This document shows, in pieces, positions 1 through 8,193 of a stretch of 64,000 nucleotides of DNA. The position numbers and the translations under genes were made by a program. Source of the stretch: UKL13-2 sp038206765 (GTDB taxonomy: Bacteria > Pseudomonadota > Gammaproteobacteria > Burkholderiales > Usitatibacteraceae); NCBI GenBank assembly GCA_038206765.1, contig JBBRAM010000005.1, forward strand, positions 124,001-188,000, in the 5' to 3' direction. The notes below the pieces were generated by a model. The model had not been told where the DNA came from and did not search any database. It worked only from the letters and a program-made list of their open reading frames with translations. Within the stretch, counting starts at the first letter, position 1. The number at the start of each line of letters is the position of its first letter.

Positions 1-2
1 AG

Positions 3-1940
3 ATCCCGAAGAAAGTGACCACAACCGATATGAAAGGGCGGGTGGATCTACGCGATCTGCCATTTGTCACCATTGATGGAGAAACTGCCAGAGATTTTGA
101 CGATGCTGTTTACGCTGAAAAAGAAGGCGGTGGCAAAAATTCCGGCTACCGATTATTGGTGGCGATTGCGGACGTTTCGCACTACGTTAAAACCGGTGAT
201 GCGCTGGATCGCGAGGCACGTAACCGTGGCAATTCGGTTTACTTTCCGAGGCGTGTGATCCCGATGTTGCCGGAAGCACTCTCGAATGAAATGTGTTCGC
301 TAAAGCCGCATGTGGATCGCCTGGCTTTGGTGTGTGATATGTCGATCTCGCTAACTGGTGAAGTCAAGCGCTATGAGTTTATGGAGGCCGTGTTCCATTC
401 GGCCGCCCGCTGCACGTACACCAGCGTGGCCAAAGCCATCTATGGCATGGAGGCGAAGGGAACTGAGCACGGGCTGGACGTAAAAATTATTCCGCATTTA
501 AAAATGTTGGATCAAGTCTTCCGCGTTTTGCTGGCAGCGAGAAACAAGCGCGGCGCGATTGATTTTGAGACGACCGAAACCATGATGATGTTCGATGATC
601 AGGGCAAGATCGAACGCATCGTGCCAACCACGCGCAACGACGCACATCGATTGATCGAAGAGTGCATGTTGGCTGCTAACGTCTGCGCGGCCAATTATTT
701 GCTGTCAAACGAGCACGCCAATTTGTATCGCGTTCACGAGCGCCCAAGCGAAGAAAAACTGGTTGCGTTGCGTGCAATGCTTAAAGATTTCGGACTGCAG
801 ATGATGGGCGGTAAAGAACCGAAGCCATCTGACTACGGTGCTGTTTTAGCCAAGATCAAGGAGCGTCCCGATGCGCCGTTGCTGCAAACGGTGATGCTAC
901 GTTCCATGAAGCAAGCGGTCTACAGTCCCGATAACGCAGGCCATTTTGGGTTGGCTTACGATGCTTACGCCCACTTCACCTCGCCAATCCGTCGCTACCC
1001 TGATTTGCTCACCCACCGTGCTATCAAGGCCGTGTTGAAAGGCGAGACCTACGACCCGAAGGCGCCTTGGGATCAGCTTGGTACACAGTGTTCTGCCACC
1101 GAGCGCCGTGCGGATGAAGCAACCCGCGATGTCACGGCGTGGCTAAAATGTTTTTACATGAAAGACCGCATCAACGAAGTCTTTACCGGCACGATTACTG
1201 GCGTGACCGGTTTTGGGATATTTGTAACCTTAGATGAGGTGTATGTCGAAGGCTTGGTACATATCTCCGAGCTGGGCCAAGATTATTTCCACTTCGATCA
1301 AGACAAACATTTGATCTTAGGCGAACGCACCCGCAAGAAATTCCAATTGGCAGATCGCATCAATATCAAAGTTGTGCGCGTCGATATTGAAACCAGCAAA
1401 ATCGATTTTGCGCTGACGACTGATAAGCCGGGGCGAGCCCAAAATGCGGAGGAAGAAGATGACTTAGATTTGGCCGATGGAGACAAAAGTGCGCGACAAA
1501 ACATTGCGCCCGCGTTCAGTCAAAAGCCCGGTAAAGCACCCAGAAATAAATTCGCAACCGATGAATTGCCTTCATTGCCTGCTTTCCCTAAGCACGAGGG
1601 CACAAAGCGCGAAGGCAAATCGCTGCCAGAGAAAAAGCCGGTTGGAAAAACGAGTTCACCCGTTGCCGCTAAAGCAGATAAAAAAATTGTCACATTTACC
1701 AGCGCCAATCCGCCTACCACGCCAGTCGCAGGCTTTGCGACCGATCATGTGGTCGGCAAACGCAAGATGAAAGTAGAGCCTGAATTATTGCCGAAATCAG
1801 CGAGCAAAAAATCGCTCAAAGCAACATCAAAACAAACATCCAAGCAAACATCGCTCACATCGCAACAAGCGAAAAGTAAGGCCGGGATCAAGGCCAAAGC
1901 AACCGGCGCACTGTTAGCCAACAAAAAGAAAAAAACATGA
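3..1940 (+). CDS. rnr: Ribonuclease R, 5'-partial (window edge)
   Basis: This is a processive 3'-to-5' exoribonuclease that degrades structured RNA and takes part in rRNA and tmRNA quality control. The reading frame is open to the window edge. About 250 N-terminal residues (helix-turn-helix and cold-shock domains) must lie upstream, because the visible part opens just before the RNB catalytic motif DGETARDFDDAVY with its metal-binding aspartates. The RNB domain fills roughly the first 350 visible residues. An S1 domain follows near 1160-1415 (FTGTITGVTGFGIFV). The last 150 or so residues are a Lys/Ser/Thr-rich low-complexity tail, longer than in E. coli. The stop overlaps the rlmB start (ATGA), as expected of an rnr-rlmB operon. 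Confidence 0.96.
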   Translation: MPKKVTTTDMKGRVDLRDLPFVTIDGETARDFDDAVYAEKEGGGKNSGYRLLVAIADVSHYVKTGDALDREARNRGNSVYFPRRVIPMLPEALSNEMCSLKPHVDRLALVCDMSISLTGEVKRYEFMEAVFHSAARCTYTSVAKAIYGMEAKGTEHGLDVKIIPHLKMLDQVFRVLLAARNKRGAIDFETTETMMMFDDQGKIERIVPTTRNDAHRLIEECMLAANVCAANYLLSNEHANLYRVHERPSEEKLVALRAMLKDFGLQMMGGKEPKPSDYGAVLAKIKERPDAPLLQTVMLRSMKQAVYSPDNAGHFGLAYDAYAHFTSPIRRYPDLLTHRAIKAVLKGETYDPKAPWDQLGTQCSATERRADEATRDVTAWLKCFYMKDRINEVFTGTITGVTGFGIFVTLDEVYVEGLVHISELGQDYFHFDQDKHLILGERTRKKFQLADRINIKVVRVDIETSKIDFALTTDKPGRAQNAEEEDDLDLADGDKSARQNIAPAFSQKPGKAPRNKFATDELPSLPAFPKHEGTKREGKSLPEKKPVGKTSSPVAAKADKKIVTFTSANPPTTPVAGFATDHVVGKRKMKVEPELLPKSASKKSLKATSKQTSKQTSLTSQQAKSKAGIKAKATGALLANKKKKT

Positions 1941-2677
1941 AGCCGCAAGTCGTATTCGGGTTCCATGCCGTCACCTCGCGCCTACGCGTTCGTGCCGAGA
2001 GCGTTCGCGAGATGTATGTCGATGCCAAGCGCATTGATAAGCGTATGGAAGATTTATTGGCGCACGCCAAAGATAAAAACGTCCGCGTCATGCAAGTCGA
2101 TGGCGCAAGGCTTGACGGCATCACCGGCAATGCGCGGCATCAGGGCGTGGTGATCTTGGTAGAACCCAGTGTGCTTCCGCAATTTATCGATGATGTGCTC
2201 GAAGAATTAACTGTGCCGCCATTTTTATTGGTGCTAGACGGCGTGACCGACCCGCATAACCTTGGCGCCTGCCTGCGTGTAGCGGATGCAGCGGGTGTAC
2301 ACGCCGTGATTGCACCCAAAGATCGCAGCGTGGGTTTAACGGCGACGGTGATGAAGGTGGCATCGGGTGCTGCGGAAAATATTCCTTACATCACAGTCAC
2401 CAATCTTGCGCGGACGCTGAAAGAACTGAAAGACCGCGATATCTGGATCGTCGGTGCCGACGAAAATGGCACCAAAGATTTGTTTCACGCGACTCTAAAA
2501 GGACCGCTGGCATGGGTACTTGGCGCGGAGGGGGAAGGCTTGCGTAGGCTCACGCGTGAGAATTGCGACGAGATTGTCAGCATCCCGATGTTCGGCTCAG
2601 TCGAGAGCCTGAATGTGTCGGTAGCGAGTGGGGTTTGTTTGTTCGAATCTAGGCGGCAGAGAGAACTGTCGCCGTAA
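1937..2677 (+). CDS. rlmB: 23S rRNA (guanosine-2'-O-)-methyltransferase RlmB
   Basis: This is a SpoU-family (SPOUT, trefoil-knot) methyltransferase that 2'-O-methylates G2251 of 23S rRNA in the peptidyl-transferase region. At 246 residues it has the usual family length. The N-terminal substrate-binding domain (FGFHAVTSRL) comes first. The SpoU motifs follow: DGVTDPHNLGACLR near residue 98, LGAEGEGLRRL near 193, and the knot segment SIPMFGSVESLNVSVA close to the C-terminus. The ATG overlaps the rnr stop by four bases, so the two are probably translationally coupled. The neighbour relationship with rnr is the standard one and supports the RlmB assignment over other SpoU paralogues. Confidence 0.95.
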   Translation: MKPQVVFGFHAVTSRLRVRAESVREMYVDAKRIDKRMEDLLAHAKDKNVRVMQVDGARLDGITGNARHQGVVILVEPSVLPQFIDDVLEELTVPPFLLVLDGVTDPHNLGACLRVADAAGVHAVIAPKDRSVGLTATVMKVASGAAENIPYITVTNLARTLKELKDRDIWIVGADENGTKDLFHATLKGPLAWVLGAEGEGLRRLTRENCDEIVSIPMFGSVESLNVSVASGVCLFESRRQRELSP

Positions 2678-3006
2678 AACAGGCCCGCGAATTGGTGGGA
2701 ATTCGCTAGGCCCATCGGGCAGATTTCATTCGCATTGTCACTGCCTTCCACGCTACCCGTCGTTAACGAAAAATTCGTGAAGACAATTGCGGTGGCAAGG
2801 ACATTAAAAGGTGGGGCGAATAGTCAGAAGCGTGTCAAATGAATGAGTCTGGATTTTCCAACTACGTGAGGGCAAAAATTCGCCGTTCGTCTGGCCCTGC
2901 AAATTGCCTCACCGCTGAGAGGTACTCCACCCCAAACGCCTCGCCAGCGCTAGGGTTTCGGGGTGAAGCACCTTCCATTTGTGTGGTAATTGCCCAGCCA
3001 ATTTTC
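2678..3006. other. Convergent intergenic region between rlmB and gcvP
   Basis: About 330 bases lie between two convergent genes. Just after rlmB there is a short hairpin (GCGAATT / AATTCGC, around 2685-2704), followed by GCCC/GGGC pairing. Neither is followed by a convincing T-tract, so I do not call a terminator. An open frame on the plus strand (2839-3138) runs into the 3' end of gcvP antisense and has no visible ribosome-binding site or recognisable product. I see nothing else in this stretch. Confidence 0.5.
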
Positions 3007-5949
3007 CTACTCGGCCGCTGTTATTTCCGTTTGCTGCTTTTGCTCACTTTGATAAGTCAACAGCGGCGGGCAGCTACAAAATACGTTTTTGTCTCCGTAA
3101 ATATTATCAACGCGGCCAACGGGCGACCAATATTTTGACTGCTTCAAACTTGGTAACGGGAACGCCGCCATCTCACGGCTGTAGTCGTGTACCCACGATT
3201 CGGCCATCATCACATGTGCGGTATGCGGTGCGTTTTTGAGTGGGTTATCGTCGCGGTCCAGCTTGCCTGATTCAATCGCGCGGATTTCGTTGCGGATGGA
3301 AATCATGGCATCGATGAAACGATCCAACTCAAATTTCGATTCGCTTTCGGTTGGCTCAACCATCAACGTGCCAGAAACAGGGAACGATAATGTTGGCGCA
3401 TGGAAACCATAATCGATTAAACGCTTGGCGATATCTTCTGCGCTTACGCCGCTTTTTTCTTTAAGCGGACGCGTGTCCAAAATACATTCATGTGCCACCA
3501 AACCGTTGTTGCCCGAAAACAATATCGGGTAGTGCGGGCTGAGCCGGGCCGCAATATAGTTCGCGTTCAAGATCGCCACTTTGGTGGCTTGCGTCAAACC
3601 CTCGCTGCCCATGAGCGCGATGTATGCCCAAGAGATCGCCAGGATGCTGGCACTTCCGTAAGGTGCAGCAGAGACCGGCCCAACTGCGGGTGCCGCCGAG
3701 ATCGCCCCAGTAGCGGCATTTGCATCAATTGAGAAACGCGATGGCAAATAAGGCGCCAAATGCGCCCGCACACCAATTGGTCCCACCCCCGGCCCGCCGC
3801 CGCCATGCGGAATACAAAATGTTTTATGCAAATTTAAATGCGAAACATCCGCCCCAAATTTGCCTGGTTTGGCCACACCAACCACTGCATTCATGTTCGC
3901 GCCATCGAGATAAACTTGCCCACCATGTTGGTGTATCAGTGCGCAAATATCCACAATCGCATCTTCAAACACGCCGTGCGTTGATGGATAAGTGACCATC
4001 AGTGCGGCCAGATTGTTGCTGTGCGCCTCGGCATGCTTGGTGAGATCGGCCACGTCGACATTGCCCGCCGCATCGCAAGCCACAACAACAACTTCCATGC
4101 CGACCATTTGCGCCGATGCCGGGTTTGTGCCGTGTGCGGAGCTGGGAATCAACACAATATTGCGATGCGCCTCGCCGCGTACCTTGTGATAGGCCTGAAT
4201 GGCCAACAAGCCCGCGTATTCACCCTGGGCACCCGAATTGGGTTGCAATGAAACCGCATCATAGCCGGTGATTTCGCAAAGTGAGGATTCCAAATCGGCA
4301 ATCAATTCACGATAGCCAATGCTCTGATCTTCCGGCGCGAACGGATGCATGTTCGAAAACTCCGGCCAAGTGATGGGGATCATCTCAGCGGTCGCGTTAA
4401 GCTTCATAGTGCATGAGCCGAGAGGAATCATGGTGCGATCCAACGCCAAATCTTTGTCTGAGAGACTGCGCAAATAACGTAGCATTTCAGTTTCGGAATG
4501 GTGACAGTTGAATACCGGATGGGTAAGGTAAGCTGAGGACCGGAGCAGCGCGCTGGGTAGGGAGTCCTTGGCGCGTTTCTCGACTTCCACGAACGAGAAG
4601 TTCGCGCTGGCATAATCAATTCTGTTACTAAATACACCCCACAATACTTCCACATCCGATTTGGTGGTGGTTTCATCAACTGAAACCGAAATTGTGTTTG
4701 CATCAACACGGCGAAGGTTGATTTCCAGTGCCGCTGCGCGCGCCAGAATTTGCGCGGTTTTATCGCCTGTACTGATGCTGACCGTATCAAAAAAGGTTTC
4801 ATCAGCAAGTGCAAAGCCAAGTTCGGCGAGCCCAGTAGCGAAGGTGGCTGCAACGCGATTGACGTAAGTCGCGATGCGCTTTAACCCGGCCGGGCCGTGG
4901 TAAGTTGAATACATGCCCGCCATCACTGCCAGCAGCACTTGCGCTGTGCAAATATTGCTGGTCGCTTTTTCGCGGCGGATGTGCTGCTCGCGGGTTTGTA
5001 ATGTGAGGCGGTAGGCGGGGTTCCCCATGTTATCAATCGAAACACCGACCAAACGTCCGGGCAACTGGCGTTTATACGCATCCTTGCAGGCCAAATAAGC
5101 GGCGTGTGGCCCACCAAAGCCCATCGGCACACCAAAGCGTTGTGTCGTGCCAACGGCAATATCAGCACCCAATTCGCCGGGTGGCGTCAGCAGCGCGAGG
5201 CTCAGTAAATCAGCTGCCATCACTACAACCGCGCCTTTGGTTTGCGCTTTTAAGATGAGTTGACGATAGTCGATAACGCGGCCGGTAGACGCCGGATATT
5301 GCAGCAGTAAACCAAAAATATTTTCGCTTGCCGCGTTAGCTTCATTGCCGACTTTTACAGTGATGCCAAAACCTGCCGCACGGGTTTGAATTACCGCAAT
5401 GGTTTGCGGATGGCATCGGTTGGAAACAAAAAATACATTGCTCTCGGCCTTCGCAAAGCGCCGTGCCAGCGTCATCGCTTCGGCAGCCGAGGTCGCTTCA
5501 TCAAGCATGGATGCGTTGGCAATGTCGAGGCCAGTCAGGTCACTCACCATAGTTTGAAAGTTGATGAGGGCTTCCAAGCGCCCTTGCGAAATCTCCGGCT
5601 GGTAGGGCGTATAGGCAGTATACCAAGCGGGGTTTTCAAGCACGTTACGCAAAATCACATTCGGTGTATGCGTACCGTAATAACCCATGCCGATATAGTT
5701 TTTGAAGACTTTGTTTTTCTTCGCAATCGATTTTATTTTGGCCAATACTTCTGGCTCGTTTAGCGGGGAAGGCAGCGCCAATGCGGCTTTCGAGCGAATA
5801 CTGACTGGCACAACTTCATCGATTAAAGCGTCTAGCGACGGGCGTTTTAAGGCGGATAACATTTCTTGTTGTTCAGCCGGGGACGGGCCGATGTGGCGTT
5901 CGATAAAAGCGTCGTGCGCTTCTAGCGCGGAAAATTCGATACGGTTCAT
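3007..5949 (-). CDS. gcvP: Glycine dehydrogenase (decarboxylating), P-protein
   Basis: This is the PLP-dependent P-protein of the glycine cleavage system. It decarboxylates glycine and transfers the aminomethyl group to the lipoyl arm of GcvH. The product is 980 residues, with both halves of the homodimeric-type enzyme fused. The PLP-lysine lies in NLHKTFCIPHGGGGPG (Lys709, matching E. coli Lys706). The C-terminus carries the characteristic CSCPP segment. I place the start at the ATG that gives MNRIEFSALEAHDAFIERH, preceded by AGG/AGAAAG. The frame is open 68 codons further upstream, but that extension would run into gcvH and has no family similarity. It is the last gene of gcvT-gcvH-gcvP and shares the glycine riboswitch upstream of gcvT. 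Confidence 0.97.
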   Translation of the reverse strand: MNRIEFSALEAHDAFIERHIGPSPAEQQEMLSALKRPSLDALIDEVVPVSIRSKAALALPSPLNEPEVLAKIKSIAKKNKVFKNYIGMGYYGTHTPNVILRNVLENPAWYTAYTPYQPEISQGRLEALINFQTMVSDLTGLDIANASMLDEATSAAEAMTLARRFAKAESNVFFVSNRCHPQTIAVIQTRAAGFGITVKVGNEANAASENIFGLLLQYPASTGRVIDYRQLILKAQTKGAVVVMAADLLSLALLTPPGELGADIAVGTTQRFGVPMGFGGPHAAYLACKDAYKRQLPGRLVGVSIDNMGNPAYRLTLQTREQHIRREKATSNICTAQVLLAVMAGMYSTYHGPAGLKRIATYVNRVAATFATGLAELGFALADETFFDTVSISTGDKTAQILARAAALEINLRRVDANTISVSVDETTTKSDVEVLWGVFSNRIDYASANFSFVEVEKRAKDSLPSALLRSSAYLTHPVFNCHHSETEMLRYLRSLSDKDLALDRTMIPLGSCTMKLNATAEMIPITWPEFSNMHPFAPEDQSIGYRELIADLESSLCEITGYDAVSLQPNSGAQGEYAGLLAIQAYHKVRGEAHRNIVLIPSSAHGTNPASAQMVGMEVVVVACDAAGNVDVADLTKHAEAHSNNLAALMVTYPSTHGVFEDAIVDICALIHQHGGQVYLDGANMNAVVGVAKPGKFGADVSHLNLHKTFCIPHGGGGPGVGPIGVRAHLAPYLPSRFSIDANAATGAISAAPAVGPVSAAPYGSASILAISWAYIALMGSEGLTQATKVAILNANYIAARLSPHYPILFSGNNGLVAHECILDTRPLKEKSGVSAEDIAKRLIDYGFHAPTLSFPVSGTLMVEPTESESKFELDRFIDAMISIRNEIRAIESGKLDRDDNPLKNAPHTAHVMMAESWVHDYSREMAAFPLPSLKQSKYWSPVGRVDNIYGDKNVFCSCPPLLTYQSEQKQQTEITAAE

Positions 5950-5971
5950 TATTATCTTTCTACCTGAAAAA

Positions 5972-6361
5972 TTAGGCTTGGCCAATGCTGGCCGCATAGC
6001 CAGCGGCATCGAGCATGGCATCCGTTGTCGCGTCGGCGGCGGGTTGTAATTTGAATAGCCATGAATCGTATGGTGCGGCGTTGAGCGTTTCGGGCGAATC
6101 GGCAACCGCTTGGTTGATGGCAACGACCACGCCTGCAACCGGCGAATACGCATCGGATGCAGCTTTGACCGATTCCAACACCACAGCTTCTTGTCCTGCC
6201 TTTAGCTGCTTGCCTACCGCCGGCAGCTCAATAAAAACCAAATCGCCCAGTGCATCTTGCGCATGGTGCGTGATGCCAACGGTTAGCGTGCCATCCGCTT
6301 CGGCTTTGACCCACTCGTGGCTAGTGGCGTACTTGAGATCGGTTGGAATATTGTTTGACAT
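5972..6361 (-). CDS. gcvH: Glycine cleavage system H protein
   Basis: This is the lipoyl carrier that shuttles the aminomethyl intermediate from GcvP to GcvT and is then reoxidised by the L-protein (lipoamide dehydrogenase, not in this window). The 129 residues match the family length. The lipoylation site is the lysine in VLESVKAASD (Lys66, E. coli Lys65), followed by the usual SPVAGVVVAIN hairpin. A good GGAG ribosome-binding site sits upstream of the ATG. It lies 22 bases before gcvP and 48 bases after gcvT, so it reads as the middle gene of one transcript. Confidence 0.97.
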   Translation of the reverse strand: MSNNIPTDLKYATSHEWVKAEADGTLTVGITHHAQDALGDLVFIELPAVGKQLKAGQEAVVLESVKAASDAYSPVAGVVVAINQAVADSPETLNAAPYDSWLFKLQPAADATTDAMLDAAGYAASIGQA

Positions 6362-6409
6362 GTTGGTCTCCAGTGTTGGTGAATGCGTTAAATTAAAAAT
6401 ATTTAAAAA

Positions 6410-7507
6410 TTAAACCAGTGCTTGCCCGTTACGAACAAAAGGGAATTTCGTGACCCGGCAATCAAGCCATTTGCCACGCACTTCGGCCTGCACCGTGTCG
6501 CCAATCGCAATGGCAGCAGGGATGCGGGCAAAGGCAATCGATTTGCCCAAAGTCGGAGAAAATGATCCGCTCGTGATTTCGCCGTTGCCTGCCAGCGTTT
6601 GGACCGTTTGATGGCCGCGTAAAATGCCAGCAGCGAGCGGGATCAGGCCGACAAGCTGCTGTTTGACTGCCGCTGCGTCCAACGCCGAACGGCCAACGAA
6701 CGTCCTGTCAGTTGAAAGATCAACCGTCCATGCCAAATTAGATTCCAGCGGCGAGGTTGCGTCGTTCATATCCTGGCCATATAAATTCATCCCCGCTTCC
6801 AAACGCAAGGTGTCGCGTGCGCCGAGGCCACAAGCGGCAACACCAGCATCATGTAGCTGCGCCCAAAATACGGCAGCTTTGGCAGCGGGTAAAATGATTT
6901 CAAAACCATCTTCTCCCGTGTAGCCGGTTCGGGCGATAAAAAAATCATCTACGGTCGCGCTGTTGAAAGGTTTGAGTTCTGCTGTTGCTGCTCGTGAATT
7001 CGGCAACACTGTCCAAACCGCTTCGCGTGCCGCTGGCCCTTGGACGGCGATCATGGCGACATCAGTGCGTGGTGTGAGGGTGACAGCAAATTGTTCGCGG
7101 TCGATGATGGCTTGCATCCACGCGATATCCTTCTCAGCGTTTCCCGCGTTGACGACCAGACGAAACGCGTTGTCGTCAAAATAATAGGCAATCAAATCAT
7201 CGACAACGCCGCCGCGCTCATTCAACATACAGGAGTAAAGTGCGCGGCCATGGGTCTTGAGCTTGTTAACATTGTTGGCGATGGCATAAAGCAAAAATGT
7301 TTTTGCTTGTGCACCAACAACTTCGACCGTGCACATATGGGAAACATCGAACATCCCCGCGTGGCGGCGCACCGCGTGGTGTTCATCGACTTGCGAGCCG
7401 TAATGGAGCGGCATTTCCCAGCCGCCGAAATCGACTAATTTGGCGCCCAAGCGCTGGTGGGTTTCGTAAAGCGGCGTGCGCCGTAGGGTAACTTGAAGTG
7501 TAGACAT
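6410..7507 (-). CDS. gcvT: Aminomethyltransferase, glycine cleavage T protein
   Basis: The T-protein releases ammonia from the GcvH-bound aminomethyl group and passes the one-carbon unit to tetrahydrofolate, giving 5,10-methylene-THF. The 365 residues are typical. The N-terminal folate-binding GcvT domain shows LVDFGGWEMPLHYG, then FDVSHMCTVEV and GYTGEDGFEI. The C-terminal barrel ends with the usual ARGKWL-like segment (EVRGKWLDCRVTKFPFVRNG). A GGAG site precedes the ATG. It is the first gene of the operon and is separated from the tandem glycine riboswitch by about 80 AT-rich bases. Expression should therefore rise with glycine, as known for this riboswitch class. Confidence 0.97.
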   Translation of the reverse strand: MSTLQVTLRRTPLYETHQRLGAKLVDFGGWEMPLHYGSQVDEHHAVRRHAGMFDVSHMCTVEVVGAQAKTFLLYAIANNVNKLKTHGRALYSCMLNERGGVVDDLIAYYFDDNAFRLVVNAGNAEKDIAWMQAIIDREQFAVTLTPRTDVAMIAVQGPAAREAVWTVLPNSRAATAELKPFNSATVDDFFIARTGYTGEDGFEIILPAAKAAVFWAQLHDAGVAACGLGARDTLRLEAGMNLYGQDMNDATSPLESNLAWTVDLSTDRTFVGRSALDAAAVKQQLVGLIPLAAGILRGHQTVQTLAGNGEITSGSFSPTLGKSIAFARIPAAIAIGDTVQAEVRGKWLDCRVTKFPFVRNGQALV

Positions 7508-7587
7508 GAAACTCCAGATAGTCGGAACGTGAAAGGATAATGAACGATAAAATTCGAATAAAAAATCGAACGAAAAAAATCGTCATT

Positions 7588-7808
7588 CCCCTCTGTCCTT
7601 GATACCTGAGAGATTACGAATTTTGCGAAAAATAAAACACGCAAAACCGTGTGCCCCTTCGGTGGCTTGGCGTTGAATTATCAACGCCAGCGCTCTCCAG
7701 AGAAGCTATGCAGTCCAGGTATGTGAGCCTGAGCGGTTACGGGAGTTGCGCCTTCGGCGGCGATTTGAGTTAAACAATCCAGAACTCAAATCGCGCTCTC
7801 CCCGGACG
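7588..7808 (-). promoter_or_regulatory. Tandem glycine riboswitch upstream of gcvTHP
   Basis: Read on the minus strand, two glycine aptamers follow each other. The first runs from GTCCGGGGAGAGCGC to CGCTCAGGCTCACATACCTG (about 7808-7712) and contains the GCCGCCGAAGGCGCAACTCCC core. The second runs from TCTCTGGAGAGCGC through CCACCGAAGGGGCA to ATCTCTCAGGTATCAAGGAC and closes with AGAGGGG (about 7708-7588). GGAGAGCGC, the CCGAAGG loop and CTCAGGTATCAAGGAC are hallmarks of the class. In characterised cases glycine binding turns the downstream gcv genes on. The expression platform in the 80 bases before gcvT is AT-rich, and I cannot tell whether it acts on transcription or translation. Confidence 0.95.
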
Positions 7809-7826
7809 TGCAATACGCTTATCGCA

Positions 7827-7855
7827 AGGATAGAGAATGGCTTGATGGATGTCAA
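7827..7855 (-). promoter_or_regulatory. Sigma-70-like promoter of the gcvTHP operon
   Basis: On the minus strand a perfect -35 hexamer TTGACA (7855-7850) is followed after 17 bases by TATCCT (7832-7827), which matches four of six -10 positions. Transcription would begin near 7820, about a dozen bases before the first base-paired segment of the glycine riboswitch. This is where the promoter of a riboswitch-controlled operon should be. Confidence 0.75.
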
Positions 7856-7968
7856 TCACTGCGGCGTCAAAATGTCGACGCTTCCGTCTAAAATCTCGTC
7901 AGAACAATTAAAACTTGTAAAGTGCATCCGATTTAAGCTGCGCAACGAAGTAAACATCAATCAGATTC

Positions 7969-8193
7969 ATGGCTATGCGTAAAAATACAGATGTTTTTGA
8001 GGTCCCCAAGGGCTCAGCGGCCACAAATGCCTCCACACCCACCATACAAACGCCGACGCCAAAGCCATGGCCGCATATTATCGCCATTGACTCAAGCTTC
8101 GGCTGCCTTGCAACAGCCGTCAGGTTAGGCGCAGGGCTCTATTGCATCACCGCGCTCGAAAAGGAGTTGGATCGCCTGGTGCCGCATGGTTGA
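7969..8193 (+). CDS. Small hypothetical protein overlapping the phytoene-synthase start
   Basis: This is an open frame of 74 codons that I do not recognise. It is Thr/Pro-rich in the first half (NASTPTIQTPTPKPWP) and has a short, moderately hydrophobic second half (IIAIDSSFGCLATAVRLGAGLYC). Its stop overlaps the start of the next gene by eight bases, the geometry of translational coupling and the only argument in its favour. No good ribosome-binding site precedes its ATG. It may be a leader peptide or a spurious frame. Confidence 0.3.
   Translation: MAMRKNTDVFEVPKGSAATNASTPTIQTPTPKPWPHIIAIDSSFGCLATAVRLGAGLYCITALEKELDRLVPHG

Noticed and set aside
2839..3239. Plus-strand open frames in the rlmB-gcvP gap
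   Set aside because: No ribosome-binding site, no recognisable product, and they run into the antisense strand of gcvP.
5950..6153. Upstream extension of gcvP by 68 codons
   Set aside because: It would overlap gcvH, is Pro/Arg-rich and not family-like. The ATG at 5949 has a ribosome-binding site and gives the normal N-terminus.
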